Below, in pieces: positions 21,711 to 34,300 of a DNA stretch of 64,000 nucleotides. The DNA lies in NCBI GenBank assembly GCA_027563935.2, contig JANVAS020000222.1:6262001-6326000 (forward strand), read 5' to 3'. Positions within the stretch are counted from its first letter, which is position 1. Each line of letters opens with the position of its first letter. Source of the stretch: Costus lasius. Taxonomy: Eukaryota; Streptophyta; Magnoliopsida; Zingiberales; Costaceae. Position numbers and translations under genes: made by a program. The notes under the pieces are model-generated. The model did no database searches, was not told the origin of the DNA, and saw only the letters and a program-made list of their open reading frames with translations.

Positions 21711-23407
21711 TGAAGGGTCCCCTTCAAGGGGGAGCGCAAGCAGATAAAACCCCTTTCAAGAGGGGGGCGAAAACCCTAAGGGGTTGGCGCATAAAATCGC
21801 AAGCGGAAGCAAGGGTTTTCAAGATCTTAGCATGAACACATGATCAACTTTGATGAAGTTGAGATCCATACCATAGCCATCACGGTTAGATGGAATCTTG
21901 GAAGCAAAGGCGCAAGTGCTCCTTCTCCAAAGATAATCGCACACAAGGTGAAGATGGCTTCTCCTTGGATCTCCTTGTGCTAGCAAGGATCTACAAGATG
22001 TCCTTGATCGAATGGTAGGATGATGAGATGCTTCCTTGGCCGAGCGCTCTTCCTTGTCGTTCACTTCCTTCCACACGAGATGGCAAGCAAGCAAAATCCA
22101 AGACCAAAACGCAAATGCGTTTAGGCGATATTATGAAAATGGCGTTACATGACTTCCCAAAATGGAAAGTCATGAAGCCATGCTCCAACGCCAAAACGCC
22201 TCCCTTCATGAACCATGCGTTCACATAGTGAACCGGTTCAATCTATGGTTCAATTCGATTTGGCTCAAAGACCAAAATCAAACCAAGCCAAGCCAATACA
22301 TGGTCTAGACCTTCTATGAACCTAATGGCTCAAGATCTAACCGTTCATCTCCTGATGCTCTTGATCTCACCGATCTAGCATCTCCTCTCTCGATCGAAGC
22401 TTACCGATCTCAAGCCCTAATCAATCAAACATGATCAGACCAGATCTCACTTACAATCAGAGTTTAAATCCCTTTAAACTGAATCAAAACAATTCAGTCC
22501 ACACGATCTGACTCAAGAAAGCCATATCAACAAATTGTGCGACCCTGAGGGTTTCCTTTAAATGTCGGTAACGATAACTTACGTTATCACGATCAGTGAG
22601 GGGTATCTAGCAACACATCACTGTCTCCCGATATAAAGGAAATAGTCTTCCAAGACTTCACCCAAAACATGGCACACGTGTGAATCAAACTCACGAGGCA
22701 TGCATGTTTCCTTTGCCACTGGATGTTCTTATTGGACAAGCATGTCAAGCCTGTAACTCCAATACTATGAGCATGATTAGATCAGATGAACATAGTCATC
22801 TGGGTATGGCCATACACTATCTCAATCATCTCATACAGGGGGGCCCTTTAGAACATCACACTCCTTGAACAAGGAGACGGCAATCCTTTATCTATCACTA
22901 GTGCCCTAACCTGACTCAAGCTCATCATCCAAGATAGTCTATAATCATTATGTTTCAAATGATATTGAACTACCTCAAAACAATGACAATCATCATTTAG
23001 AAACACAAGTGATCTCAAGTCAAAGGAAAATGTGCCACTTGCTGCTATCAAGGATTATTCACATTGTGACAAACAATTGAATATCCTAGAAGGGTCTGTC
23101 CAGTACATCCAATGTACCCATGAGTCTACATCTTATTCCATGCTCGAAGCATCCTATAAGATTAGCACACATATTAGTCTCAATCATATCAAGGCTGTCT
23201 CATGTTCACCAAGATATCTCGACTAAGGACATATAGCCTGTCAGCCTAGCTGAACAGCTTTGAGACATTATTCAGAAGTATACTTATTACAGCAGACAAG
23301 GTAACAACCTGAATAATAACCATGCCTTTATAAACATAAGAGTTTATTACATGATACTTATACAATCCCAAGGCCTCAAACATTAGCCTTAAGGGCATAC
23401 CCCAACA
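21711..23407 (-). repeat. K3 5' LTR
   Basis: 1697 bp, nearly identical to 14316-16012. The outer edge CCCCAACA is followed by the TSD CTACG and then K2 pol. Confidence 0.96.
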
Positions 23408-23412
23408 CTACG

Positions 23413-25253
23413 ATCCCAAAGAGAACAAAGTATTTGTTGCTCGGACGGCAATTTTTCTTGAGAAGGACTTTCTTCTGCAAGAAGCCAGTGGGAGAGAAAT
23501 AAAGCTGGATGAGAATCCAGAGGAAGGACAAAGTTGTCAAGCACAGTTGGATGAGCCTGAGCCGGTAGAACAGGTTATTGAACAACCTGAGGCTCAGATA
23601 TCATGGGAACCGCGAAGATCGGGAAGGATCCGTCGACAGCCTGAGCACTATGACGGAGTCTACATCATTGATAATGATGAACCCCTCACTTATGCGGATG
23701 CGGTCAGTGGACCGGAGTCAGCGAGATAGCTTGAAGCTATGCGAGCCGAGATGGACTCCATGTCAGATAACCAAGTCTGGGATTTGGTTGATCTGCCTCC
23801 GGGAGTAATCCCTATAGGCTGTAAATGGATCTTCAAGAAGAAGATTGACATGGATGGTAACGTGGTTACCTATAAAGGCAGGCTAGTTGCGAAAGGTTTC
23901 AAACAAATCTACGGGATAGATTATGATGAAACTTTCTCTCCTGTAGCCATGTTCAAGTCTATTCGGATTCTTTTCGCGATAGCAGCATATTATGATTATG
24001 AGATCTGGCAAATGGATGTGAAGACAGCTTTCCTTAATGGAAATCTGGATGAGGATGTGTATATGACACAACCAGAAGGTTTCACTAATCCATCAGATCG
24101 TCATAAAATATGCAAGTTAAAGAAGTCCATTTATGGACTTAAGCAAGCATCTAGAAGCTGGAATATTCGTTTTGATGAATCAATCTCTGAGTTTGGTTTC
24201 ATCAAGAATGAAGATGACCCGTGTGTATATAAGAGGTTTAGTGGGAGTGTGATTACTTTCCTAGTCCTCTACGTCGATGATATCTTAATCATTGGAAACG
24301 ATATTCCTGAACTGCATGCTGTTAAAGCATGGTTAGGAAAATGTTTCCAGATGAAAGATCTAGGAGAAGCAGCCTATGTATTAGGTTTGAAGATCTACAG
24401 GGATAGATCTAAGAGGCTTCTCGGGCTGTGCCAGAGTACTTACATCGATAAAGTCCTGGAGAGATTCCATTTAGAGAATTCTAAAAGAGGATATCTTCCA
24501 GTCAGACATGGTCTGAATCTTTCAAAGAGTCAGTGTCCACAAACACAGACTGAGAAAGATGAAATGGACAATACGCCTTATGCTTCGGCTATTGGGTCCA
24601 TAATGTATGAGATGTTGTGTACTCGCCCAGACGTCGCTTACGGGTTAAGCGTGACCAGTCGGTTCCAAAGTAATCCAGGTCAGGCACACTGGATTGCGGT
24701 CAAGAACATTTTAAAATATCTGCGGAGGACCAAAGATATGTTCTTGACATATGGTGGTCAGGAAGAACTCAGTATTGAAGGATATACTGACGCTTCGTTC
24801 CAGTCGGACCAGGATGATTTTCGATCACAATCAGGCTATGTCTTTAGCTTGAATGGAGGAGCAGTGGTGTGGAAAAGTTTCAAACAGTCTACTGTTGCTG
24901 ATTCCACAACAGAAGCCGAGTATGTTGCAGCCTCGGAAGCATCCAAGGAGGCAGTGTGGATTCGTAAGTTCGTTCAAGAACTTGGTGTTGTTCCTTCGAG
25001 TGCAGATCCTTTGGTTATCTTCTGTGATAACACTGGAGCAATAGCACAAGCAAAGGAACCACGGTCGCACCAGAAGTCCAAGCACATACAGAGGAGGTTT
25101 CACTTGATCCGGGAGATCATTGATCGTGGCGAGATCAAAATTTGCAAGGTTCATACAGATGACAATCTGGCTGACCCGCTTACCAAGCCTCTGGCGCAGC
25201 AGAAGCATGAGAAGCACTGTAATAATATGGGTTTGAGATTTCTCAACCATTAA
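23413..25253 (+). pseudogene. K2 copia polyprotein, 3' segment (RT, RNase H), one nonsense codon
   Basis: Continues the 12272-14315 frame after the K3 insertion (23408-23412 is the duplicated CTACG). It contains the linker and the RT with QMDVKTAFLN and YVDD boxes. RNase H follows with TDASF, STTEAEY and CDNTGA motifs, and the stop comes directly after a FLNH terminus as in the intact copies. The only visible break is TAG at 23727-23729, where the intact copies have TGG (Trp) in the SARWLEAM region. The residual downstream ORF begins at 23739. K2 therefore became defective through one point mutation and one insertion. Confidence 0.95.
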
Positions 25254-25274
25254 GATTAAGTGCAAGTGGGAGAT

Positions 25275-26971
25275 TGTTGGGGTATGCCCTTAAGGCTAAT
25301 GTTTGAGGCCTTGGGATTCTATCCGTATCATGTATATATAAACTCTTATGTTTATAAAGGCAATGGTTGTTATTTAGTATGTTACATTGTCTGCTGCAAT
25401 AAGTGTGCTTCTGAATAATGTCTCAATGCTGTTCAGCTAGGCTGACATGCTGTAATGTCCTTAGTCGAGATATCTTGGTGAACATGAGACAGCCTTGATA
25501 TGATTGAGACTAATATGTGTTCTAATCTTATAGGATGCTTCGAGCATGGAATAAGATGTAGACTCATGGGTACATTGGATGTACTGGACAGACCCTACTA
25601 GGATATTCAATTACTTGTCACAATGTGAATAATCCTTGTTTGCAACAAGTGGCACATGTCCTCTGACTTGAGATCACTTGTGTTTCTAAATGATGATTGT
25701 CATTATTTTGAGGTAGTTCAATATCATTTGAAACATAATGATTATAGACTATCTTGGATGATGATCATGAGTCAGGTTAGGACACTAGTGATAGATACAG
25801 GATTGCCGTCTCCTTGTTTAAGGAGTGTGATGTTCTAAAGGGCCCCCTCTGAATGAGATGATTGAGAAAGTGTATGGCCATACCCAGGTGACTATGTTCA
25901 TCTGATCTAATCATGCTCATCATATTGGAGCCACAGGCTTGACACGCTTGTCCAATAAGAACATCCAGTGGCAAAGGAAACATGCATGCCTCGTGAAGTT
26001 GATTCACTCTTGTGCTGTGGTTTGGGTGGAGTCTTGGAAGACTCTTTCCTTTACATCGGGAGACAGTGATGTGTTGCTAGATACCCCTCACTGATCGTGA
26101 TAACGTAAGTTATCGTTACCGACATCTAAAGGAAACCCTCAGGGTCGCACAATTTGATGATATGGCTTACTTAAGTCAGATCGTGTGGACTGAATTGTTT
26201 GGGTTCAGTTTAAAGGGATATAGACTCTGATTGTAAGTGAGATCTGGTCTGATCATGTTTGATTGATTAGGGCTTGAGATCGGTAAGCTTCGATCGAGAG
26301 AGATGATGCTAGATCGGTAAGATCAGGAGCATCAAAGAGATGAACGGTTAGATCTGGAACCTTAGGGTTTACTATGGTCTAGACCAAATGGCTTGGGCTA
26401 TTTTGATTTGGTTTATGAACCAAATTCGATTGGGACATTTTGGCTTGAACCGGTTCACAAAGGTGAACGCTTGGTTCAATGCTAGTATGCGTTTTTGGGT
26501 TGGCATGAGCGCATGGCTTAATGATGTTCCATTTTTGGAATGTCTTCAATGCCGATTCCTCTCAACGCCAAAACGCAAATACGTTCCCCTCTTCTCGTGT
26601 GAAAAAACTTGCACTCTCGTGTAGAGGAGGTTGACGAGGAAGAGACGCTTTGGACAAGGAGCTCTCGGCCAAGAAGGAGACATCTCATCCCTTCCATACG
26701 ACAAGTACCTTTGAAGAACCTTGCTAGTACAAGGATCAAAAAGAGTGGCCGACTTCATCTTGTGTGTGCGCCATTTGGAGGAGATCTATTTTGTTCTCTT
26801 GCTTCCAAGTCGTCACCCACACAATGGCTATGGTTTGATCTTATTTGGTTAAGTTGATCATATGCTCTTACTTGCGATCCTATGAAACCCTTGCATCCGC
26901 TGCAAAATTTTCAATGTGCCCCCATTTAGGGTTTCACCCCCTTGCGCTCCCCCTTGAAGGGGACCTTTTCA
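25275..26971 (+). repeat. K2 3' LTR
   Basis: 1697 bp, starting TGTTGGGGTATGCCC right after the polypurine stretch AAGTGGGAGA (about 25264-25273) and ending GGGGACCTTTTCA. It shows the R1 target site uninterrupted (TGTAAGTGAGATC near 26233), which proves that R1 is a later insertion in the 5' LTR. The TSD CAATA follows. Confidence 0.95.
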
Positions 26972-26976
26972 CAATA

Positions 26977-27338
26977 GCCACCACATGCTTGCGCATAGGT
27001 GCCATCTGGTCGACCCATCTAGGCTGTCAGATGGTCTGATCAGACTGTTGGGTCTATACTGGACGATGACTTCAACCCTAATAACCCGTCTAAGTTTTAA
27101 AGTAGGCGCTTAGATCTAAATGGATGCGCGCAAGTTGTTATATGTTTTTGATAAAAATAACATTCATCAAGCGCCAACAATAAACATCATACATGCGCTA
27201 AATATACAACATACATCTATTTTCGCAAACTAGCATGTAGTTTCGCATGATGATATCCTTAGATCTCTTCATAAGCGCAAACAAGGATCACAACAAGCAA
27301 TCATATGATTCATACATGAATTCGGCTCTGATACCAAT
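26977..27338 (-). other. K1 leader, distal part with primer-binding site
   Basis: Resumption of the K1 leader after K2, starting GCCACCACATGCTTGCGC, which follows in register on the sequence lost at 7773. The PBS complement GCTCTGATACCA is at 27325-27336, two bases from the LTR. Confidence 0.9.
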
Positions 27339-29030
27339 TGAAAGTTCCATTAAAGGGGGTGAAACCCTAAAGCATGCGCATATAAAACATTTGCATGGGC
27401 GGAATCTAGGGTTTCCTAGGATCGCATGCATGAACATAGATCAACTTAAAGATTGTATAGATCAAGAAGGGGATCATACCAATGCCATTGCTTGGATGGC
27501 GACTTGGAAGAAGAGGGCGAGCGGCTCTCCTCCAAAGGTGACGCACACAAGGTGAAGATGACTACTCCCTTGGCGTCTTTGTGCTAGCAAAGCTTCAAGG
27601 TGTCCTTTTGTGTGGAGGAGAAGAGATGAATTCCTTTTTCCTTTTTCTAGCCGAAAACTCTTCTTAGCGTGAAGACCACCCAAGACGAGAGCAAGATGAA
27701 GACCAGTCCGCGAGAGAGTTAGAAGCCCCCTCATGTTCGAAAACGTTTTGACGTTTTCAACAAGGGAAAACGCCTTTCTATTTTTAGAAAGCACTAACTC
27801 CATTTCAACTCCCACGTTACCATCTCTTAATCGAACCATTGGAACCACACATTCACCAAAGTGAACCGGTTCCAATCGGTTTGGTTTAATTGAATTTGGT
27901 TTAAGGACCAAATCAAACCAAGCATTGGTCTAGATCATATTAAACCATAAGGCTCAAGATCTAACCATTCATCTCTTGATGCTCTTGATCTCACCGATCT
28001 AGCATCAATTCTCTCGATCGAAGCTTACCGATCTCAAGCCCTAATCAATCAAACATGATCAGACCAGATCTCACTTACAATCAGAGTTTAAACTCCTTTA
28101 AACTGAACCAAAACAATTCAGTCCACACGATCTGACTTAAGTAAGCCATATCATCAAATTGTGCGACCCTAAGGGTTTCCTTTAAATGTCGGTAACGATA
28201 ACTTACGTTATCACGAACAGAGAGGGGTATCTAGCAACACATCACTGTCTCCCGATATAAAGGAAAGAGTCTTCCAAGACTACACCCAAACCACAGCACA
28301 AGTGTGAACCCAAGTCACTTGACATATGTGTTTCCTTTGCCACTGGATGTTCTTATTGGACAAGCGTGTCAAGCCTGTAATGCCAATATGATGAGAGTGG
28401 TTAGATCAGATGAACATAGTCACCTGGGTATGGCCATACACTTTCTCAACCATCTCATCCAGGGGGCCCCTTCAGAACATCACACTCCAAACAAGGAGAC
28501 GGCAATCCTATATCTATCACTAGTGCCCTAACATGACTCATGCTCATTATCCAAGATAGTCTATAACCATTATGTTTCAAATGATATTGAACTAACTCAA
28601 AACAATGCCAATCATCATTTAGAAACACAAGTGATCTCAAGTCAGAGGAAATATGCCACTTGTTTGCATACAAGGATTATTCACATTGTGACAAGCAATC
28701 GAATATCCTAAGTAGGGTCTGTCCAGTACATCCAATGTACCCATGAGTCTACATCTTATTCCATGCTCGAAGCATCCTATAAGATTAGAACACATATTAG
28801 TCTCAATCATATCAAGGCTGTCTCATGTTCACCAAGATATCTCGACTAAGGACAAAGCTGCATGTCAGCCAAGCTGAATAGCATTGAGACATTATTCAGA
28901 AGTATACATATTGCAGCAGATAATGTAACAACCTGAATAACAACCATTGCCTTTATAAACATAGAGTTTATACATGATACTGATAACAACCCAAGGCCTC
29001 AAACATTAGCCTTAAGGGCATACCCCAACA
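27339..29030 (-). repeat. K1 5' LTR
   Basis: 1692 bp from TGAAAGTTCC to CATACCCCAACA on the plus strand. It is more diverged from the K2-K4 LTRs than these are from each other, especially in the distal ~600 bp. It retains GTATGGCCATAC (near 28429) and GATAAC..GTTATC (near 28196). The right flank is CATGA, then G1. Confidence 0.93.
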
Positions 29031-29060
29031 CATGAGACCCATAAACATAGGATAGATAAT

Positions 29061-30020
29061 ATGCATGCTCATACTGAAATGTTAAAATTCCAGATAGCAC
29101 AACAAGATTGTTTATTTGAATTTGATTTGGAAACTGAGGAAATTGATTTAGAAAATTCCCCCTCTGATAATGATTGTTTTGAGATTGAGCCTTATGTGAA
29201 CATTAATGAATCTCACTCTGATTTTGATAATTGTAAAATTGATTCATGTGATAAATTATTTGTAGAAAGGCATGAGGAAATTGATTTTGAAAAATCCCCT
29301 TTTGATTATAGTGAAATTGATTCTTTTGATGAAAACTTATTTATGGTTAAATCTGATGAATGAAATGAAGAACTTGATAATGGTTTGAAAATTACAGATA
29401 TTGTTGAGACCCACTTTGATTTTGGTGATATTATTGAAATTAGTGATAAGTCTTTTGTGGTTAACTCTGATTCTATTATATCTGAAATTGATTCTTTTGT
29501 GAACATTGATAAATCTCATTATGATTTTTCATATGATTCTGATTTTGATTCTTCTGATGATGAATTATTTGTGGAAAAGCATGAGGAAATTGATTTTGAA
29601 AAATCTCACTCTGAATTTGTTGTTAATTTTGAAATTGATAAATTGTTTGATGAAGAACATGAGGAATTAGAAAATGATTTGAAAATTACAAACACTAATG
29701 AATCTCACTCTGATGTTTTGCCCATATTTGCTGTTCAATCTTGTGATTTATTTGAAAAATTATGTTTTATTGAGGAATCTAATTTGAGACATAAAGACTA
29801 TTTTGATGATCCAATTCATGAATCTTTTGATGGAAGTCCTACTCTTATTGCAATTGAAGATATAAATTTGAAGAAAGGACTAATGATTTTACTTACTAAC
29901 AAATTTAGAAAGATCATTGAACACCCTTTGAGTAGAATTGAAAATTTTGATTTTGATTTATGCATATTTGAGAAAGTCATGTCAATCTTGATTTACATGA
30001 AATTTTGGAAGTTTATATAA
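29061..30020 (+). pseudogene. G1 acidic, internally repetitive ORF with one TGA
   Basis: One frame of about 320 codons from ATG 29061 to the stop at 30018-30020, broken only by TGA at 29361-29363. The product is strongly acidic (Asp/Glu/Ser/Phe-rich). It has degenerate internal repeats built around HEEIDFEKS and around NESHSDF or DKSHYDF segments. The C-terminal part (INLKKGLMILL..RKIIEH..) is matched by the minus-strand ORF of G2 at 39451-39849. It sits directly before the GGGAGGCAACCC box, where Athila/Tat-type elements keep the end of their internal region. No enzymatic motif, zinc finger or signal peptide is visible, and I do not assign a function. The part upstream of 29031 is unknown because K1 interrupts it. 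Confidence 0.55.
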
Positions 30021-30137
30021 GTGGCTAAACTTTTTGGACAACGGAAATGCAGAAAACTATATGCTATTTACTATGGTACTGATCCACCTGCTTCACCATG
30101 ATACTTGAGTTTTGGTCAAGCTATGGACCTAAAAATT

Positions 30138-30162
30138 AGCGCTACTTGGGAGGCAACCCAAG
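30138..30162 (+). other. G1 GGGAGGCAACCC box
   Basis: AGCGCTACTTGGGAGGCAAC then CCAAG. This short motif is characteristic of plant Athila/Tat-type elements at the end of the coding part. The same box occurs in reverse at 39333-39357 in G2. Confidence 0.75.
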
Positions 30163-30254
30163 CACTTTTACTTAGCTTAGTTTCTTTTAATTTAATTTAT
30201 TTTTAGAATTAATTTTTCTTTTTTCTTGCAGGAAAAATTGAATTTTGCGCAAAA

Positions 30255-30371
30255 TACGGCACTACCATAATCTTTTTCACAGTGCTGTAATTTTGGTCGA
30301 TTTCTTACCCGAGAGTTTTCTAAGTTCTTTGAAAAATACGGCAGTACCGTAATTATTTTTACGGTACCGTA
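30255..30371. repeat. Dyad cluster TACGG..CCGTA in the G1 3' region
   Basis: Near-palindromes TACGGCACTACCATA (30255-30269), TACGGCAGTACCGTA (30337-30351) and TACGGTACCGTA (30360-30371, perfect 12-mer), plus a weaker CACAGTGCTGTAA (about 30278-30290). The same dyads are in the G1 LTR (36283-36406) and the G3 LTR (51034-51316). Confidence 0.85.
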
Positions 30372-31321
30372 ATTTAAAATATGCTTTCTGCTTATTTGAT
30401 AATGTATTTTCTCGCACTGATTCTAAGAAACTGGAGTAGTAAAATTTTTGATCTTTGACACGAACATGAACTACTCATCTTTGTCTAGTTTTTGGATATT
30501 TTTATTGAATTTTAAAGTCCATGGATCATCTGAAAACACATAGCATCTTTTCGATTCTGATTAATTTCTGCAGCAGTTTTCTTTTGACTATTCTGATTAG
30601 TGTTTAGTTACAAGTGTTTGAGATGCTTCAATGAGTTGAAACCCTGACCTTCAAATGGAATTGGAAAAAGATATTTAGTTCTACCTCATGGATTAATTAT
30701 TTTCATGAGAATATTTTCTGATCATTATAGGAAGCATGGCAACTTTCCGAATCTGATTAACTTTTTTGCAGTTTTTTTTATCTGATTAGCCATATTTCTG
30801 TTGATACCCTAAATTCCTAACAGATTTTAATCATTTGATTTTCATACGCCCTTAAATAACAAGTTTTATTCTGCCTTTTGGCTTTGTCTATTTTCTTTTT
30901 AGATCATTAAATCTTATTCTTGGGTATAGCTACTTTTCGTAACTGAATCAATAGGCTGCACTGCTTTCCATCGACATTAGCAGCTCCTTGTCTTCAGACT
31001 TTCACCAGCCGCCACCACTCCAGCTACCTCTAACACCACTGTTTCCAGCTGTCGACACTGGATTCTACCACCAACATCCTCTTACTTCTTCTGCTGCCTC
31101 GGTTTCCATTGATTTTATTTATTTTTGTAGCAGAATCTTCAATTAGTGACTCTAATTTTTTTTATCTATGCAGCATCATCTCTCGCACCCACCAGTCGAT
31201 GTCTTCACATCCAGGACTGTAGTTTTCAGCAGACCACTAGAGACTACTCATCATCACTCTACTGTCGGCACCATCATCTTCGTTGCTAGTAGTTTTTTAG
31301 CTATCATCTGTTCCACCTCTG
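30372..31321 (+). other. G1 3' non-coding region, first part
   Basis: T-rich, stop-dense DNA without a convincing ORF, followed by a C-rich stretch (about 30960-31320) with many CCACC, CAGC and CATC trinucleotides. I see no domain or RNA gene. It ends with CTCTG (31317-31321), the TSD of S1. Confidence 0.55.
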
Positions 31322-34300
31322 TGTTGGTTTATATGCCCTAGGACCTAGTCTTGGTCCATTATTGTACTACTTGACATTGATATCTTATATATTATTCTGA
31401 TATTGTCATTATCAATGTTTGTCTACATCTGCGACTGTGTACTTACATGGTAATGTCCCTAGAGACAGATTGGATCTGTGCTCAAATGATCGTCCACAGT
31501 CAATGTACCAGAGTGGATATGGTACAACTTTGGTACTTGTGAGACTGGTATATGGGCTGATTAGGCACGAGGTGCTAACGCAGACATATGGGTATATCAG
31601 TGGAGAATATACTGGACCGACCCGCTGTGAGGCAATGACTTGGTGTCACGAGTTATCCTCACAAGTGATAGGAGATGCATTGATCCCTTGACTTGAGGTC
31701 ATTGGCCATTCTATATGGTTAGGGACATGCTTTGATACAACCTAACACCTCGCCGTAGTTGGGGGTAATAACGGTTGTCATTGATCATGTCACGACCCAT
31801 AGGAGAAGGTCAATAGACAGACATAAGATTTGCCCCTTCCTAAGGGAAGCTTGATATCCATAGAGCTCCTCTATGGTTCTATGACTGAAAGTGTATGGCC
31901 ATACCCAGGTGAGACCTGATTTAGTCATAACCATGAGATTGGATAAAAACAAGTGGTGACACACTTGTCCAATCGGATATCAGTTCGACAAAGAGACTGG
32001 AATGCATCTGTACCTAATTGCGATGATGGGGATGTCGATGTCGATATCGATTCTAATGACCTGGGTAGCAGCGATGCACTGCTAGGTGCCACTCACTGCT
32101 TGTGGTGACCTTTGGTCTGCACTACCAGCGTCAAAGGAACCTATAAGGTCGCACACCTTGATACTCGAGTTCTCGTGTTGATCGGGAAGCCTTATGATCG
32201 TGTTATTGGATGACTCGGATCTATTTGGGAGATTTCATCAGCGCCAATAGGCCTTGAGATGGAAGAATGTTATTGGAGCCAAACTTCATTTTAGGCAGGT
32301 TGACCCGAATTTGACCACGGTTAGGTCACATTTGGATTTGGGTTGCATTGGATTGGATCCAATTGCTTAATCAACCATTCAATGAGGTTTGGGTTTGCTC
32401 ATTACCGAATGAGGCCCAATAAAAGCCCCATTGGCGCCTAAGGGGTATAATGGGGTTAGATGGCCAAAGTTGCTTCATTATGCGCCTAGCCCTAACCTTA
32501 GCCGCCCCTTGCTCTATATCAGAGGCCCTAGACGCCCCCTCTCTGGCATTCTACTCCTTGGAGGCGTGAGAACGCATAGAGAGGCGAGAGCAAGGGAAAG
32601 TGGCACATCTGTTAGGGTATGCCCTTAAGGCTAATGTTTGAGGCCTTGGGTTATTTTCAATATCATGTATAAACTATATATATATGTTTTTATAAAGGCA
32701 ATTGTTGTTATTCAGATTGTTACATTATCTGCTGTTGTATGTATACTTCTGAGTAATGTCTCAATGATGTTCAGCTTAGCTGACATTCAGTGTTGTCCTT
32801 AGTCGAGATATCTCGGTGAACATGAGACAGCCTTGATATGATTGAGACTAATATGTGTTCTAAACTTATAGGATGCTTCGGGCATAGAATAAGATTTAGA
32901 CACATAGGTGCATTGGATGTACTGGACTGACCCTACTTAAGATATTCAATTGTTTGTCACAATGTGAATAATCCTTGTATGCAAGCAAGTGGTATATTCC
33001 CTCTGACTTGAGATCACTTGTGTTTCTAAGTGATGTTTGGCATTATCTTGAGGTAGTTCAATATCATTTGAAAGATAATGGTTAAGGATTATCTTGGATA
33101 GTGGGCATGAGTCATGTTAGGGCACTTGTGATAGATATAGGATTGCCTCTCCTAGTTGGAGTGTGATGTTCTAAAGGGCCCCCTGGATGAAATGGTTGAG
33201 AATGTGTATGGCCATACCCAGACGACTATGTTCGTCTGATCTAACCATTTTCATCATGTTGGAATCGCAGGCTTGACATGCTTGTCCAATGGGAACATCT
33301 AGTGGCAAAGGGAAACATGTATGCCAAGTGAATTAGATTCACACTTGTGCTGTGGTTTGGGAGTAGTCTTGGAAGACTCTTTCCTTCATAACGGGAGACA
33401 GTGATGTGTTGCTAGATACCCCTCTCTGATCGTGATAACGTAAGTTATCGTTACCGACATTGAAGGAAACCCTTAGGGTCGCACAATTTGATGATATAGC
33501 TTACTTATGTCAGATCGTGTGAACTGGAGGAATTTAAGCTCTGATTGGAAGTGAGATCTAGTCTAATCAAGTTTAATTGATTAGGGCATATGATCGGTAA
33601 GCTTCGATCGGGAGGATTGATGCTTGATCGTAAAGATCAGGGGTTCAAAGAGATGTGTGGTTAGATCTTGAGCCATATGGTTCAAAGAGATCATAACCAG
33701 GGCTGGTTCGACTTGATGCTTGAACCAATTCGAAATTGGACCTGTTCATTAGTGAACGCATGGTTCAATTAAGAGGGAAGTTTTCGATGGGTTGAATGGG
33801 AGTTAAGGAGGGAGTTACATGTTTGGTTCTTACCATATGTGGTAACCGAACATTCCTTCTTGGTCTCTCTCTCTCTCACGGTTTCGAGTAGAGCTCTCGT
33901 TTCTTCCTCTTTTTTCGGCTCTCTCTCTCGTGTAGATCTTATTCACGCAAGGGAAGAACTTTGACCAGCCAAGAGTGCACATCTTCCTCTCCAAGACACG
34001 ATTAAAGACTCCTTGGTGTCTTTGCTAGCACAAGGAACACAAGGAAGGAAGTCGACATCATCTTGTGTGTGACATCTTTGGAGAAGAGGCACTCGCCCCT
34101 TTCATCTTCCAAGCCGCCTCTTACATCATGGCAATGGTAATACTCTAACTTGTTATATACAAGTTTTATAAGGTTGATCATGTGCTCAATCCATGCGATT
34201 CTATGATGACCTAGTATTTCCACTACAACAAGTTTTTGAATGACACTTGTGACCAAGGTTTCCCAACAACATCTTCCATCAAACCCTAGCCGCAAGTGTT

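Larger units (their letters stand above)
14316..23407 (-). mobile_element. K3: full-length Ty1/copia element nested in K2 pol
   Basis: A 9092-bp minus-strand element with 1697-bp LTRs at 14316-16012 (3') and 21711-23407 (5'), PBS at 21697-21708 and one uninterrupted polyprotein ORF. The TSD CTACG is perfect (14311-14315 and 23408-23412), and K2's reading frame rejoins across it. By eye the two LTRs differ at only about half a dozen positions (for example GGGAAGC/GGCAAGC near 14698 and 22089, and AAGTTATG/AAGTCATG). This points to a recent insertion, younger than K2. Confidence 0.97.
7774..26971 (+). mobile_element. K2: Ty1/copia element nested in K1, itself carrying R1 and K3
   Basis: Plus-strand copia element bounded by TG..CA LTR ends and a perfect 5-bp TSD, CAATA (7769-7773 and 26972-26976). 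Order: 5' LTR 7774-10468 (includes R1), PBS 10471-10482, leader, pol 12272-14315, K3 insertion, pol resuming at 23413-25253, PPT region, 3' LTR 25275-26971. Without R1 and its duplicated 5 bp the 5' LTR is 1697 bp, the same as the 3' LTR. By eye the two LTRs differ at roughly 15-20 positions, more than the K3 pair, which agrees with K3 having inserted later. Confidence 0.95.
2667..29030 (-). mobile_element. K1: Ty1/copia element, 3' end lost under T1, split by K2
   Basis: K1 is a minus-strand copia element. Pol is at 2667-6305, the leader at 6306-7773 and again at 26977-27338, the PBS at 27325-27336 and the 5' LTR at 27339-29030. The break at 7773/26972 is exact: CAATA precedes K2 at 7769-7773 and recurs at 26972-26976, and the leader order found in K3, K4 and K6 resumes immediately. 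The right flank is CATGA (29031-29035), presumably K1's own TSD. The partner TSD, 3' LTR and last part of RNase H must lie left of T1, outside the window. Several nonsense changes make it the most decayed copia copy here, as expected of the outermost one. Confidence 0.9.
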
